A stretch of 64,000 nucleotides of DNA from Chytridium lagenaria (GCA_025449115.1 JAHLKC010000083.1:62001-126000); one strand, 5' to 3'; shown: positions 48,073 to 60,305, numbered from the stretch's first letter. Notes: generated by a model from the letters alone, not told the origin. Made by a program: numbers and translations.

Positions 48073-48356
48073 CGAAATTTTGCAGACTGTCGGCATTTCG
48101 CAGCAAAATGCAGACATGTCTGTAAAACCTTGCGTTAATTATTTGCGTTTTACCGACGCCCTCATGCACGTGACTTGGGCTATCGCAGAATATTCTGAGA
48201 TATTATGGTGAGATTTCCTGTTCTTATCAAAGAAATATACGGCCTGCTTTGACCAATCACAAGGCCATAAGAAATATTGACACTGCCAAAGTACTTTTCT
48301 TTCTTAGCCAAAATAACTTTGTTTTTAAACCATTCTCATCGACTCGCACCATCCTC

Positions 48357-48823
48357 TCACTTCACACTGCCATCCATCGCCTTACCATCCTCCACCACCT
48401 CACCCTTTCCACCCCCACGCCGTTCATACCTTAAGGTTCTGATGGAGTTCAATTCTCCTGCAGAGCAATCCCACCTCTTTCCATCCACCTCCTGAACAAT
48501 CATCTCCATCAAACTCGTCGGCGCTGGCTGATCCTCAACATACCCCAACAACATCTTAGAAGCCATCGTCACCCCAAAACTAAACATCATAGCAACCACA
48601 GTATGTAGAACCCCTGCCTCCAACCTCGCTCATGCCTCGGGACTCCCGCAAACATGAAAACTGGACTCGGTGGGCCCTGCGGTAAAGGTGATGGTAACAA
48701 TATCTGGATCCGTCGAACCATAATCCGTATGATCTCAAACGCGCCGCCTCCCTCCAATTTGGAAACAACTTCGAGACAGGGCCTCCATTCGTGAAGGCAG
48801 TGACCACGGTTAGGCTTTCTCAT
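48357..48823 (-). other. Possible captured host fragment inside the MULE
   Basis: Between the left repeat and the end of the transposase gene are coding-like stretches in shifting frames. One gives DPDIVTITFTAGPTESSFHV and another LEAGVLHTVVAMMFSFGVT. They do not match the transposase and have no start of their own. Mutator elements are known to pick up host gene pieces, so this may be cargo, but I recognise no source gene. Confidence 0.3.
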
Positions 48824-48932
48824 GTTCGTTTATCTTTTTTATACTCCTTGCTTTGATATAATGTTTATTTCTTTTGAAATAGAGACTTACATAAACATTA
48901 ACAGACTTTTATTGATGACTTAGGTTTGGGTA

Positions 48933-51900
48933 TCAATCATGACGCGCTTTTTTATTGGAAGACATCTCTAAAGCTGACTTAAACCTTTTCCCTCCCACCC
49001 CCATCTTCTGAGGCACCATTGGATTTCCGATTGACAGGGTCTGTAACGCATTTTCATGGTTCCTTTGGCTTGACGGAATGGATTCTAAGAGGCCTAGAAA
49101 CCCTCCGCTGTCGTCAGGAGGATTCCATGAGGGGTAAGTTGGGTCTATGAAGATGGAAGGGCTTGGGAGGCCGACGACACTATTGTATACGACGTTGTCA
49201 AGCGGAATGACGTTGGGGCTTGGCTGCCAAGATTGTGAAATATACGGAGAGGAGGGTACGGTTTGGCTTGGAGGGGCGGAATGATCTTTCAGGAGCTTTT
49301 GCAAATCTTTCTTATTGGATCCGTTTGATGCTTTTAATCCTCGCTTTTTCACCTCCATTTGTAGCTCTACTTTACTCCAGTCATTGATTGATCTAACCAC
49401 GGTGTTGTTTTGCGCAGGTTCGTAAAATTTCTTTCCCTTTGGTCGACCTTTACTCTTCACCTTTTCAGGATCGTGTATTTCAACATCCCGCAGCTGCACC
49501 GAATATCCGGGTCTTTGCTGAGTAGTTGCAACTTCAGCAGTTCTCGCGTCCACTGCCACTATACACTCGTCGAGTTTTTCACTGACCATGTTTAAGATCT
49601 CTGGAGTCCCTCCTGGAACTCGACGAAGGTGCATGGCTTTATCCAGTAGGGACTTAAATCGGCCGGAGAATTCGCCGTAAATCTGGGTGTTTTCTGCTCT
49701 TTGATTTCGGGTCTTGCATACTGAAGCTTCTGTTTTTCTTAAATTCTGCAGGACCTGAAGTTGACCTCCCGGGTCCATAGACTGCACTTGTACATCACTC
49801 GTTGTATGAGTGTCAGTTTCGGTGAACCCTGTAAAGTCAGGAATTCCAGGTGGGTACTTGCTTGAATCTTTCATCCATCTTGCGTTAAGTAGGTCTACCT
49901 TGAATTTAACGTGTCCACTTCTACATTTTATTAGATTTTTTGAGTTAAGTTCGAAATACCTTTGAAGGCATGCAAAGAAATGCTGGCAAGGGAGACCCTC
50001 ATGGAAAATTAGGAAGCACGTGCATACATGTAAGTGGCCTGACGTCGCGAAAACAAAGTTTGGGGAGTGTTCACCTTGAACATTCCACACTTTATAGATC
50101 TTCCGTAAATCTAACCCGACTTTTTCTAACAGCACTACAGATGCGCTTTTCCACAACACAATATCTAAGGTATCTGTCGAGTTTGTTTGAAAGTACGTCG
50201 CAGCGTCTTCGAGAGAAATTTCCTCAAACTTGGTAAGAAATAGACTTTCGTTGGCTTGTTTTTGAATGAAGTTGACTGCAAAATTACTGAAAAACTTTCA
50301 CGTTAGTGTGTGCTTCACGCATTTGCATTCTACCTCGCGAAGACTAGGCCACGGAAACTTGGTAAATATCCTGTAGGTGGAATCGTTGAGGGAGGATGAT
50401 GGAAGATTGTTTCTGATGAAGTGCAATTCGTTCTTTGTATGTTCCAGTTGTAGATTTCTGTCAATCGCTTCAAGGACGTCGCAGAGTGTTGACTTTTCCG
50501 TCAGCTTTTTGGCGACAAGCCCAATCTTCCCCTCCACCCGCTGCGAAGCCCGAGTTTGTGCGGTAAATTTCATGAGTCTAAAGCACAAGGCCCATTTCTC
50601 CCTCTTCTCGTACAGCTCCTCCCAAAGGTATTTTTTCACTTGTTCGTTCCCTCCATATTTTTCAGCGAGACTTTGGAAACATCTAACAAAATCTTCTTCT
50701 CTTGCTATCCCCGCAATCTTCACAAACGCCGAGAAGAAGCATTTGAAGTCCTCTGTTCCAAGAACACGGTTTATCTTTTCCACGATATTTTTTTGCATGT
50801 GCCATTGGCATAAGTAATGGGTGTTTTCATGGGGTGTTGAGAGACCGTCAGCCTATATTAGATCGTTAATTACAATGTCGTGAATGATCCTTAGTTAAGA
50901 ATTCAATAAACACTTACTGATACTATTAATTCTTGAAACCTCTCAACCGCAGCAGTGAAAGCTTTATCATCATCTGAAAATATCACTTGAGGGACAGACC
51001 CGGATGCTTTCACAAAACATTGGAGCACCCATAGGTATGTTTCCAGATGCTCATTATTAAGCAATCCCTGGCCGCAGAGTCGTGATTTATTATTTTCGTC
51101 TATAACAACCATAACACAGAGCGGTAAGTTGAATCGGTTCTTCTTCGCGGAATTGTCGATAATTAGGACATCACAAAACTTCTGCGCCATATCCCTCTGT
51201 TGCGCTGACATCCAGAAAACTCGGAGCAAACGATTATCTGAGCTTACTTCAAACTCTAAAAACCAGCCCTCCTCCTTTTTCACGCTGCCTCAACGCACTA
51301 ATCAATCTCATACAATCACTCCCAACGCTTCTTCTTTCCGCTTTGTATTTTCTAACAATACCCCTTACGGTATTTTCGTTTCGAGGAACTTGATTTCCGA
51401 ATTTCCTTACGAGAGCAATCTCAATTTGTTTGATGGTAAGATCCTGGTTCTCCCCCAAAATTGCGAACACCTCCACCTCCAGCATAGATGCCGTCAAATT
51501 TGGTCCCAATAAAATCGCGCTCCGAGCGGGATTTAAGTCATGCCCGCTGTGTTCCAACGCGCATTTATTGATGCGCCGATCCCTTTCGTTGACGTTGATT
51601 AGGAAGTTGCAATTCACCTTTTTGGACCCAGTTTTTTTCCCTTCCGTTGATGATAGAGAGATCCGAGGTTTTCCTCCGAATTCACATAATAGCGTGACCG
51701 AATGCCCTCTTTTGGACGACCTCGTGACACTGAACCCATGTCGGTAAGCATAATTGCGAATTCTACAGTGCATTTCTTCAACGCTGTTGAAGGTTTGTCC
51801 AGTCTACTCAAAAAAAAGAACCACAAATGGTCAGCTACAAACTATCACAGGACGGCTTACCTTTGGTACGTATGGTTCTCCAGTGTCATCAACCCAATAT

Positions 51901-53285
51901 TGTGAGATGGTCTCGTGGATTGGATTGTCTGAATCTGTCAAGCGTTTTTCCATGGGCCTGATATCGGATGATGGCACCGATGCCTCAGAATTGACGATCC
52001 CACCTCCCTCCCTTCCATCCTCATGGAGATTGTAGTCATCCGATATTTCAGAAACGTCCGAATCATCAACATCATCCACATCCATATCAGGCATGCTCCG
52101 ACCATTTTCTATAGTTTCCTTTAAGTTGATGTCGGGATCTTTCAACTTAATTGAGTTCACCCATTCCACTTCCGAGTCTGGTGTCTCAGGAACAGGGCTG
52201 GTAAAACGTGAAGGTAAGCTCATAATTTCTCGGAGAATACGGAGACGGGATGCGGAAACATTTTCGGACGTTGCGGTCCATATAAACGTTGTTGCAGTGC
52301 CAGGTTGAATTGATGCGGAGTGCTTTGAAATGAAATAAATGGCGTATTCAATGACACAGATTCCACACGACGTCACATCATGTTGCTGGGGATAGTCCGC
52401 TATCATCTCCATAACTTTCAGTTCTTGTTTTCCCGACAGATGTGAGTGTTTTTGGAGCTGCTCCCAAAAAGATCGGAACTCCGGTAGTAGCTGGTCCTTA
52501 TAGTTGTTTGAAAGCGAGTCTCCCAAAAACACTCTTATACAATATTAATGATACGCTTATAAAGGAATTGCCTACCTGCTATTGACAACATCAATAATAA
52601 CAAGAACCCAATGGCTCATCCCAACGTTTTTTGGGAACAATATGTGTCGGACGGATGGTGAAATGGTGTTTCTTCTCCACCATTTGTCATAACTGGCAGT
52701 CTCCCCGTCATCCCCGTAACTCAGAGGATCCATGACATACAAGGCTTGATCCGGTGAGTGTGATAGAGCCTCTGCAATTACTGAATCATCAATCCAAGAG
52801 TTATTCATTATTCTTATCAGAGCTTAATTAGCGTTGGCCTAGCGAACATTGAGACCCACCGACAAATGTCTGCAAATTGCACTCTCCCTTTGATCTCCAA
52901 AAGCTTTGTATGTTCCATTTGTAGTTACCATGTCCTGTCCACCATTGTCTCCAAGCCATTTTAATGACGAACGAAAATTGTGTTGAATTGGACGATATCG
53001 TTGCATCTCAATCATTGCACGCACACCCCTCGGCGAGTAAACCCCATCCCCTATGGTTATAAAGGTATAAGTTCCCAACTGCAAAGTACGTCTGGCTTCA
53101 TCCAGGATTGACTCGCATGGGAGGAATGAAGGTATGTCGTCCACTTTGTTGGCTTCATCCGCCGTTAGGTTGTCCGACCGAGGGATACAGGGATAGCGCT
53201 CGCGTGATGTGAGAGGTATGTGCAAATTGAGGAGCTGGATGCCCGTGCCATGGGATTCAAAATCAGGAAAGCACGGTAGCTTCAT
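48933..53285 (-). CDS. Ulp1-protease/MULE transposase fusion protein
   Basis: The N-terminal 150 residues (from MKLPCFPDFESHG) are unrecognised. A C48/Ulp1-type cysteine protease follows: WIDDSVIAEAL, SHWVLVIIDVV (His), FLGDSLSNNY (Asp), and QQHDVTSCGICVIEYA (Cys). An intron whose splicing gives ...EPYVPK|TGQTFNSVEEM joins it in frame to a FAR1-like DNA-binding region (IRNYAYRHGFSV ... GHSVTLLCEF). Then come the MULE catalytic core (FCDVLIIDNSAKKNRFNLPL, NNEHLETYLWVLQCFV, VIFSDDDKAFTAAVERF, CQWHMQKNI), a SWIM zinc finger (CTCFLIFHEGLPCQH) and a SAP-like helix pair (WSKVELQMEVKKRGLK ... KDLQKLLKDH). A one-base loss near 51292 (run of A before GGAGGAGGGC) breaks the frame, the first intron at about 52840 joins imperfectly, and the stop near 50300 depends on an uncertain intron. 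If two genes are present, the split would be near 51840. Confidence 0.78.
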
Positions 53286-53460
53286 GGTGTTAGGCTGCAG
53301 TGAAGCGTTCAGGCTAATTTTAGGGAGAACACGTAAGAGTCGGAGTTTACCAACTCAAAATGGCAAAAGCCCATGCAACAATATTTCACGTTCCGTTATT
53401 TTTGTAAATCAGGGATATTGCAAAAAAACTCAAATATATAGGGGGTCTGCAAAACGCAGC

Positions 53461-53508
53461 GGTTTGCAGACAGTCGGTATGCAGGGGGGTCGGCGTAATG
53501 CATTCTCC
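53461..53508 (-). repeat. Right terminal inverted repeat
   Basis: This is the inverted partner of 48023-48072 and ends in ...GCATTCTCC against the target duplication. Two or three mismatches separate it from the left copy in the outer 48 bases. Confidence 0.88.
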
Positions 53509-53516
53509 TATAAATA
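53509..53516 (+). repeat. 8-bp target-site duplication, right
   Basis: TATAAATA, identical to 48015-48022. Confidence 0.85.
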
Positions 53517-54051
53517 TTGCAGCCATGAACAACAAAAACAACCATCCATCCATATTTAATATACATCATATTCTATTCTATATCTAATAAATATATATAT
53601 AATAAATATATTCTACTCTCGTTCATTCATCCATTATTCAACTCCCTTTCCATCTACATACTATTTATTATGTAGTTCTATATCTATTTCTATTCATTCT
53701 CACACACTCATCTATATCTATATTTATATATTTATATATATAATGGATCATAAGCAGTACTTTAATAATACGTTATTCATGTTATTAAATAGCTATGAGT
53801 GTGAATAGTATTTATAGGTCTGATTGTATCTATCATATATGCATACCTAATGTTATCCAACCCATCATCTCTATTCTATACTACTAAATAGTATGTAAAT
53901 AAATAAATAAATAAATAAATAATGTGTTTGTCAACATTCATCATCATGTACCACCATACTGTGACAATTCAACAGACTCACGCGACCTCAAACCATCCTT
54001 TTTATCCAATCATATTTAATATTTAGAGCTCAAGCAGCACACTGCACGCCC

Positions 54052-54084
<33 letters not shown>

Positions 54085-54335
54085 ACAACAAGCACACCCC
54101 AAATCGGACCCCCAAGCCTTTAATAGGAAATAACTCTTGATAAATAATTAAATAATTACTATATACTGCACACGACTATAAAAAGGTGCCTCTTCTTCCC
54201 AGACCATTTTCCGTAACCCTCAACATTTATCCTAACCCTCTACTTCTTTCCACCATCACACCTATATACTAGCTAAAACTCTCATACCATTTATTGCATT
54301 AAAACCCTCCCTCCTTCAAATTTCCTTTTATCATC
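53517..54335. other. AT-rich intergenic region with CAG microsatellite
   Basis: TA- and ATCT-rich repeats fill 53560-53760. A (TAAA)n run lies at about 53899-53922 and a (CAG)n run of about ten units at 54053-54082. No protein-coding region is evident. The final 150 bases should be the promoter and leader of the next gene. Confidence 0.5.
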
Positions 54336-55002
54336 ATGTCCTCCTTGAACTCTCCTCCACTGTTCGTCAACAAGCTACAACTGCTGCCTCCATCGCTGCT
54401 GCCTCCGCCGGTGTCCTTGGTAAGTAAAAACTGATTTCCATTTCATTTATATTCTTATCCACCTCTCCTCCATCCCTACCGTACTCTCACGTCAAAACTA
54501 ACCTCATCCTTCCCCCAAATCCATCCCCTCATCAGCCTTTGCAGCTTCATCCAAAATGCTTCCTCGCATGACACACCCTCTCGCCCTTCTCTCCTCTGCA
54601 GGTACGTCTCATCTCATTCCTTTCCCCCCCCAATTTTCCCTTCACTTCGCCACCTCTCCCCACCCCAAACCCACGAACCCCCCCAACATGAAAAAGCCTG
54701 TCACCCACCATCTGTGCATGAAATATTTAAATCGATTGTCAATCCCGTCGAACCTTCGGACAACCCTGTACAACACACCTTTCCCCAAAACAAATTTCCC
54801 TGTTATCGATCGATCACTGACCACTTTCCCCCCCCCACAAAAAAAAAATACAACAGTCTTTACCGTTTCCATTGCTTCCATTGCTTTCACCAACACACGC
54901 TCACACCTCGAAACTGCATCCGCTGAAGAAATCTGGAGGAGAAACAAGATGGAGAGGCAGGATAGACTTCGTGCCGCTCTATTACCTGCCGTCATTGCTT
55001 GA
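54336..55002 (+). CDS. Small two-helix (membrane?) protein
   Basis: Three short exons give about 100 residues: an Ala-rich helix (ATTAASIAAASAGVLAFAAS), KMLPRMTHPLALLSSA, a second hydrophobic helix (VFTVSIASIAFTNTRS) and a charged tail (SAEEIWRRNKMERQDRLRAA) ending LLPAVIA at the TGA at 55000-55002. Two hydrophobic segments with basic or polar loops suggest a small membrane protein, perhaps mitochondrial or peroxisomal; I do not recognise the family. The exon joins (GVL|AFA and SSA|VFT) are in frame with GT/AG ends. The ATG at 54336 is one base out of frame with the rest (TCCTCCTTG), so either a base is missing there or the true start lies upstream. Confidence 0.55.
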
Positions 55003-55739
55003 TCATTTTCCATCGTTTATAAAACATCCAATTTTTTATTAAACCACCCCCCACCTCTTGCTGCTCCTCTTACTCATCATTTGTATATAAATCAAAAACC
55101 ACCTCGTTCTCCTATGTTTTGCTGATACGTTATTGAATAAAGATTCACTGAATATATAATATTTTGGTTTGCTTTTCTGGGTTTTGGTTCGTCTTTTTTT
55201 GATTTTGTCAAAACATTGACAATCATGCCTCGCCATCCCCGTTCGGAAAGACAAACTCAGCCAGGCTCAGCCCGCCATATATCACTCTGTACGCGCAGTT
55301 GCCAGCTCCATCCACCTCCATTTCGCTCGTTTCTTTCACCATGTATTTATTTAAATACATAGCCAATCGAACACTTACAAAAAAAAAAAGGGCCACCCTA
55401 CATTCCCTTGAGCATCATCCATATTCTAATATCATTCACGAAATCACTATAGAGTGCCAATATCATTCACTATACCCATTTTTCATTTTGACGGCACGTC
55501 CCCATTCCTGTATTGTTTCAATCCTGGTGATAACAGAGCAACGCGCCACTTTCCTGTTTCATCGTCTCCACCAAGTAAAAAAAAATCTAAAAGAAAAACG
55601 TCGCAACGCGATACGTTCACCACTCTATAACAACCAAAACAAAAAATTCACAAAACCAAGACAAACATATATTGAGGTTCTTTCTTAATCTTTCCACAAA
55701 ATCACAATAGAGGTCCACATCAAACAAAATCATCCCTTC
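55003..55739. other. Convergent intergenic region
   Basis: AT-rich, with A-runs at 55380-55390 and 55575-55620. It lies between the 3' ends of the small protein gene (+) and the carboxypeptidase gene (-). A plus-strand open stretch of about 125 codons at 55299-55688 is Arg/Thr/His-rich and looks like chance. Confidence 0.5.
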
Positions 55740-57872
55740 TCAAACAGTCACCACCGTCAACGCAATCGTAGGCGCAACAGTCACCCCCACCGTCGTCGTC
55801 ACAGCAGGCCCAACATACTCGTAGGCACAGCAGTAGGCACCGTCGTCGTCCCAGGCGCCCCACCCCTCTCACCATCCTCTTCCCACCAGGCATCGCCGTC
55901 GCAACCACAAGCGACACAAACGGTCCAACCGTCACCGTCACCGTCGTAGCAGCAGGTCCCGCCACAACCGTCCCAGACACCGTCGCGTCGTCACATTCAC
56001 AGCAACCGTTTTCGCCACCGTCATCACAAGAGGCGTCACACCCGCTGTCGGAGGGGTGGGCGTGCCATTCGACCCCGTGGCGACAACCACGCTCACCGTC
56101 GGCGCGACCGTGATGGTGAGGGTGGTCTTGGGGGGGGGGCGCGGTGGTGTCGGCAACATAGTTCCAGAGGGTGAGGACTGCGGCGGCGACTTCAGTGCCG
56201 GATGGATGATTTGGGAGGCGGGGAGTTGGAAGCCAGAGGACCCGGTGTCGCGGAGTTCGACAGCGTAAGAGTAGGTCACGCCGAGGTTGTTGTAGGTGTA
56301 GTCGACGGAACCACCGGATGCTGGAAGAGAGGAGATATATACATTGTTTGGTTTGTGTGTTTGAAAAAGGATGAACGTAAAGAGGGGGTGGGAGGTATGG
56401 TGTCTTACCTTGGTAGATGGTGTTGCAGATGTCACCGGTTTTGAAACTAATGTTGTTGACGGCCTTCAAAGATGCGGCGGCTTTCTGGGAACCAGCGAGA
56501 AGGGTAGCGTAATCCTTCACTCTAACACTGCAGCTGTATCCGTTGCTACATAACAAAAAAAAGAACCAATAAACAAACATTTCAAACCCAACTCAAGCAA
56601 CCACCAAAACACAAACGATAAAAAAACACTCACGGGAACATCCACAACTGCGAATACGCATGAAAATCAATATACGAAATCACATTCCCCAAATTCTTAA
56701 TATAATCCGCAATCGCCTTTGCCTCGGGTGTCGAAAACGCCGCCGGACCATAATAATCATCCGCGCACTGATTCGACGACGCTCCAGGTTTCGACCAGGC
56801 TGCATCAAAATTACGATTGGGGTCCGTCCCCACACAGGAGGACCCTGTATTGGGTTGACGGTTTTTACGCCACATGCGGTTGGAACTGGACGCCCGTGTG
56901 TAGGCGTACCCGTCCACGTTGAGAACGGGGATGACGGTGAAGGTGAATTTAGTGAGGAGAGATGAGGCTGAGGGGTCGGTGGCGAGGAAGTTGCCGAGGT
57001 AGGTGACGACGGCAGGGGCGATCCATTCCCTGAAAAAAAAGTATAAGGGTTAAGATCATGGTGAATAATAAGGGGAGAATGTCTTTTAAGTATAAAGGTG
57101 AAAAGAAGAATGGGAAAAGGTGACCAAGGATGTCGTTCAAGTTATAAAGGTGAAAAGAAGAATGGGAAAGGGTGACCATCTTACCTAGCGTGAATACCTC
57201 CGTGGAACACAATATTCTTTGGTCCACTTCCAAACTTGAACCCAGGGATATCCACTCCCAAATAAGTTTTCCCAATCGACACCTTAGTCGCCCCCGGAAG
57301 TCCGCCCAAAAACGCCGCATAAGTATCAGTGCTCTGATAATCACTAAAAATGGCAGGCGCAGCGAGAGGCGCAAAGTTCCCAGCCGCAAGAGACGATTCA
57401 AGGACCGCAGAGTTTTGGACACGGTGGGCGTCCTCTTTGTCAACAAGGTCTTGGACGTCTTGAATAAAAACTGTCCAGGAGATGTCGCGGAGGAGAGTGT
57501 TCTTGAGACGGGGGAGGGATGTGGCCGGGATACTGGAGAGGGGGGGTTAGGACTAGGCGTTGGATAGCGGGTGAATAAAATGGAAAACACACCGGATATC
57601 CACTTGTCCCCTCATGTTATGCGACCAGACGTCAAGATCCAGACCATCCTCCTACAAAGACCACACACATCAGCATCATTGCAATTATACGACAGAGGCA
57701 CACTCAAACTCACCTCAAGATAATGCTGCAACGCCTCAAACTTGGCATCAGTGTCAACGTTAAACCTCAACACCTTATCCCCCCTGAACGGTCCCGCAAG
57801 TTTAGCAGGTGCAGCCGCAAGCGCCGAAGAAATGGCGACAAGGCCGACCACGATGGTTGAAAGAATACGCAT
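55740..57872 (-). CDS. Secreted M14 metallocarboxypeptidase (carboxypeptidase A/B type) with Thr/Val-rich tail
   Basis: A signal peptide ([20 protein letters not shown]) is followed by a propeptide ([20 protein letters not shown]) and the peptidase. All expected residues are visible: the zinc ligands in HGGIHAREW (H..E) and the third ligand in YIDFHAYSQ, the substrate-binding Arg in DPNRNFD, and the catalytic Glu in YAVELRDTG. It should remove C-terminal residues from peptides outside the cell, useful for osmotrophic feeding or host digestion. After the domain comes a Pro/Thr/Val-rich tail with loosely repeated units ([52 protein letters not shown]), perhaps a cell-wall spacer. The tail shows one-base shifts near 55985 and 55830; the last unit reads to the TGA at 55740-55742. 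At least six exons. Confidence 0.9.
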
Positions 57873-59020
57873 AGGATGAGGTCTCAACAATATGAGGGGT
57901 ATGGGAGGTCAAGAAAACAGGAGTGTTGGATGGGTATTTTTATAAGGGGGATGGGAGATGTGGGGAAGACATGGTGTGCTCTTTCTTCGCATCCCCACTT
58001 CCATTTCTTGACGCAGCATCACCAGTCTCAGTTTTCGGAGATGAGTGCGATGGAGCGCATGGAGGAGCGCCGTTTGCCCGAATGCAGAAAGCCCTTGCGA
58101 GGTTGGGGGTGGGGTAAATGAGGCCCCCCCGGGCGATCCTTCCAGTGTTTGCTGCGCCTGTGAAAAGTATAATAAGATTTCGGACTTTTTCGTAACTTCG
58201 TGTGTTTACTAAAATGGGAAGGGGGCCCACCTTGCCACGCGCTTTGTTTTATTTTTGGCAAAGTTTTTTTAGACTGAGGAAAGAAAAGGCGGGGTAAAGT
58301 TGGGCGTGATGGCCATCCTGAAGGCGTCATATGGGTTGTTTTTTGGGGTGTGTTTCTGTTGATGGTTTCGTGCATCGGGTGGATTCGACGTGGAGAGTTG
58401 GGTCTGGGACGGCTTTGAGAATGCTTTTGTTCCCCACAGACTCGCTTTAAAGGAAACAGGCGTCTGAGGGTTGCATGCTTTATAGATGATGAACGATGCT
58501 CTGCTCAAACTTATAGGAATATGGATCTACAGCTGGACCCTTGAGGACCACCTCTTGACGACTTGCATTGTAAAGCTTATTATGAGAATTCGGTTTATAG
58601 GGGTCGAGGAATGCTTGATATTCGTGACATCCTTCTTTCTGGATTCGGCTTCATCAAGCAGAGACGAGTTGAGCCTTCTCAGAGACGTGTTAGCCAATAT
58701 CGCAACGTCATTTGTGGGGAATGGCTGAACGTCCAGTTTCAACGACAACCCACTCTACCATACTATCAATTGCCATCTGAGATACCCACTATGGAGGGTG
58801 ACTGATGAAAAGGCTCACGAGTATCATAGCGATACAACATGAAAACCATATCATCGATAATTCCCATCATGAAATAAGAGTTCTTTCCAAGATAAAAATG
58901 AATCCCATACAGTAATAAGAAAACAGTTCTCTCCAATATGTTGGCCGGTGCATGCCTTAATAAGAAGCCTCGCTTCCATGTCCCGTTTCACTTTTTTTTG
59001 CAACAAGGTTTGTCATATCA
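57873..59020. other. Intergenic region
   Basis: Upstream of both the carboxypeptidase (-) and the methyltransferase (+). Open stretches of up to about 115 codons exist on both strands at 58030-58800, but none shows a domain, a signal peptide or splice logic. One at 58486-58728 is Leu/Ile-rich and could be a small gene. A run of GGGGTGGGG/CCCCCC at 58100-58130 is G-rich. Confidence 0.4.
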
Positions 59021-60126
59021 ATGGAGGACGATGAAGGCGACAAACACAGTTCGCAAGACAAGAATACTGGGAGCAACGATACCAGAACAAGTAAGGCACC
59101 TTTTCACCATACACCTCCCAACCCGCTTCCATCCTTTTGAATAATCTTGACGATTTTTTTTTTATGTAGAAACACTGGTATGTCTTTGAATGGGTGAAGG
59201 GTTGGGAGTTTTATAAGGATGCTTTGATCCCGCTTCTGGGAAGGACGATAGATATTGCATCTTGGATGTGGGAATTCGGCGATGAGTTGGGATATGTTTA
59301 AGGACGGGTATGAGAAGCAGGTGAGAAAAACTTTGAAGATTGAGATGGTTGGGCCATCGAAAAGAAAAGCCCTTGTTTATAGGCGGGCCCTAGTTATTTT
59401 CTTTGACCATCTTTAATACTTTCTCATTCCCCCTTTCTTTCGATACATTTACTTTTCAATACTTCCTTGCGTCCTTCCAATTCTTTTTTTCGCTTTCCCA
59501 TTTTCTTCACATATAAATGTGTTGAAACAAAAACAACTAAATATTCAATAAAGGTGAACGTCGATTACTCTTCCTCTGTCATTGATCATATGGCCCAAAA
59601 GTACGCCGATGCGGCACCGTCAGTTGAATGGAAGGTTGCAGATATTTTTCATATGGAGAAACGTTTGAAGAGGGAGAGTTTGATGTTGCAATAGATAAAG
59701 GCACGTTGGATGCATTTTTGACGGGTGAGTGAGCGTTTCTTCGTTTACAGTGGTCATTGTTTCGTGGGTTCGCCGTATTGTCGCTTTTCTCCATTTTCAT
59801 TTCCGTTCTTTCTACGTCCCCTTCCACATCATTCTCTTCACACCATTCGTTTCCGTTCATTTAAGCTTAACTGTATTCGATCGCTTCCCACAGGGTTCCC
59901 CGATGAAGACCCTTGGAGTCCCTCTCAAGCCGTCATTACATGCGCCGAATCTTACATGACCCAAGTGATACGGATATTAAAACCGGGAGGTTTGTTTATT
60001 CATATCACTTGGGCTCAACCCCATTTTCGGAGACGGTTTGTGGAGGCTGTGCAGGGGTTGGATGTGACTGTGAAGAAGGTGGGGACGGATTGGGAATATT
60101 TTGTGTATATTGGACGGAAGGTGTGA
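59021..60126 (+). CDS. EEF1A lysine methyltransferase 4-like class I methyltransferase
   Basis: The protein has the features of the EEF1A-KMT4/METTL-type SAM methyltransferases. It shows FARQEYWEQRYQ, HWYVFEWVKGWEFYKD, the SAM-binding ILHLGCGNSAMSWDMF, VNVDYSSSVIDHMAQKY, FDVAIDKGTLDAFLTG, DPWSPSQ, and VIRILKPGGLFIHITWAQPHFRRR. Its likely target is a lysine of translation factor EF1A, by analogy only. Four exons, ending WEYFVYIGRKV at 60126. The frame breaks by one base near 59065, 59092, 59240 and 59655 in conserved positions, so the sequence rather than the gene is suspect. The ATG at 59021 (MEDDEGDKH) is the nearest plausible start. Confidence 0.75.
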
Positions 60127-60305
60127 GTTGGATTTTGTAGGGGATTAGGGATAGAGTTAAAGGGAAGAATAGACATGAAGTTTGAGTAAGCTTAAATTAT
60201 TTAATCTTTGCCTTTGTCGAATATATGGGGATGTATAAAGAAGAATGACTAGTGAAAGGTCACAATATGCATAAGAGTTTAATGAGCGACCTGCATCAAA
60301 TTGTC
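60127..60305. other. Convergent 3' intergenic region
   Basis: A short AT-rich spacer that should carry the polyadenylation signals of the methyltransferase (+) and of the fragmentary gene to its right (-). No other feature was seen. Confidence 0.4.

Larger units (their letters stand above)
48023..53508. mobile_element. Complete Mutator-like element (MULE), 5,486 bp
   Basis: The element is bounded by terminal inverted repeats. The left end reads GGAGGATGCATTATGCCGAC, then a C-run and TGCATACAGACTGTCTGCAAA. The right end on the other strand reads GGAGAATGCATTACGCCGAC with the same continuation. Both are flanked by an exact TATAAATA duplication. Inside is a minus-strand gene with Ulp1-type protease, FAR1-like, MULE transposase, SWIM and SAP-like regions. 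Exact flanks and a nearly open gene suggest a recent, perhaps still active, insertion between the SH3-receptor and small two-helix protein genes. Confidence 0.92.

Noticed and set aside
54053..54082. CAG run as a coding polyglutamine tract
   Set aside because: There is no long open frame around it and no splice context. I treat it as a non-coding microsatellite.
55299..55688. Plus-strand open stretch of about 125 codons
   Set aside because: The Arg/Thr/His composition is typical of chance translation in AT-rich sequence; no domain or splice sites.
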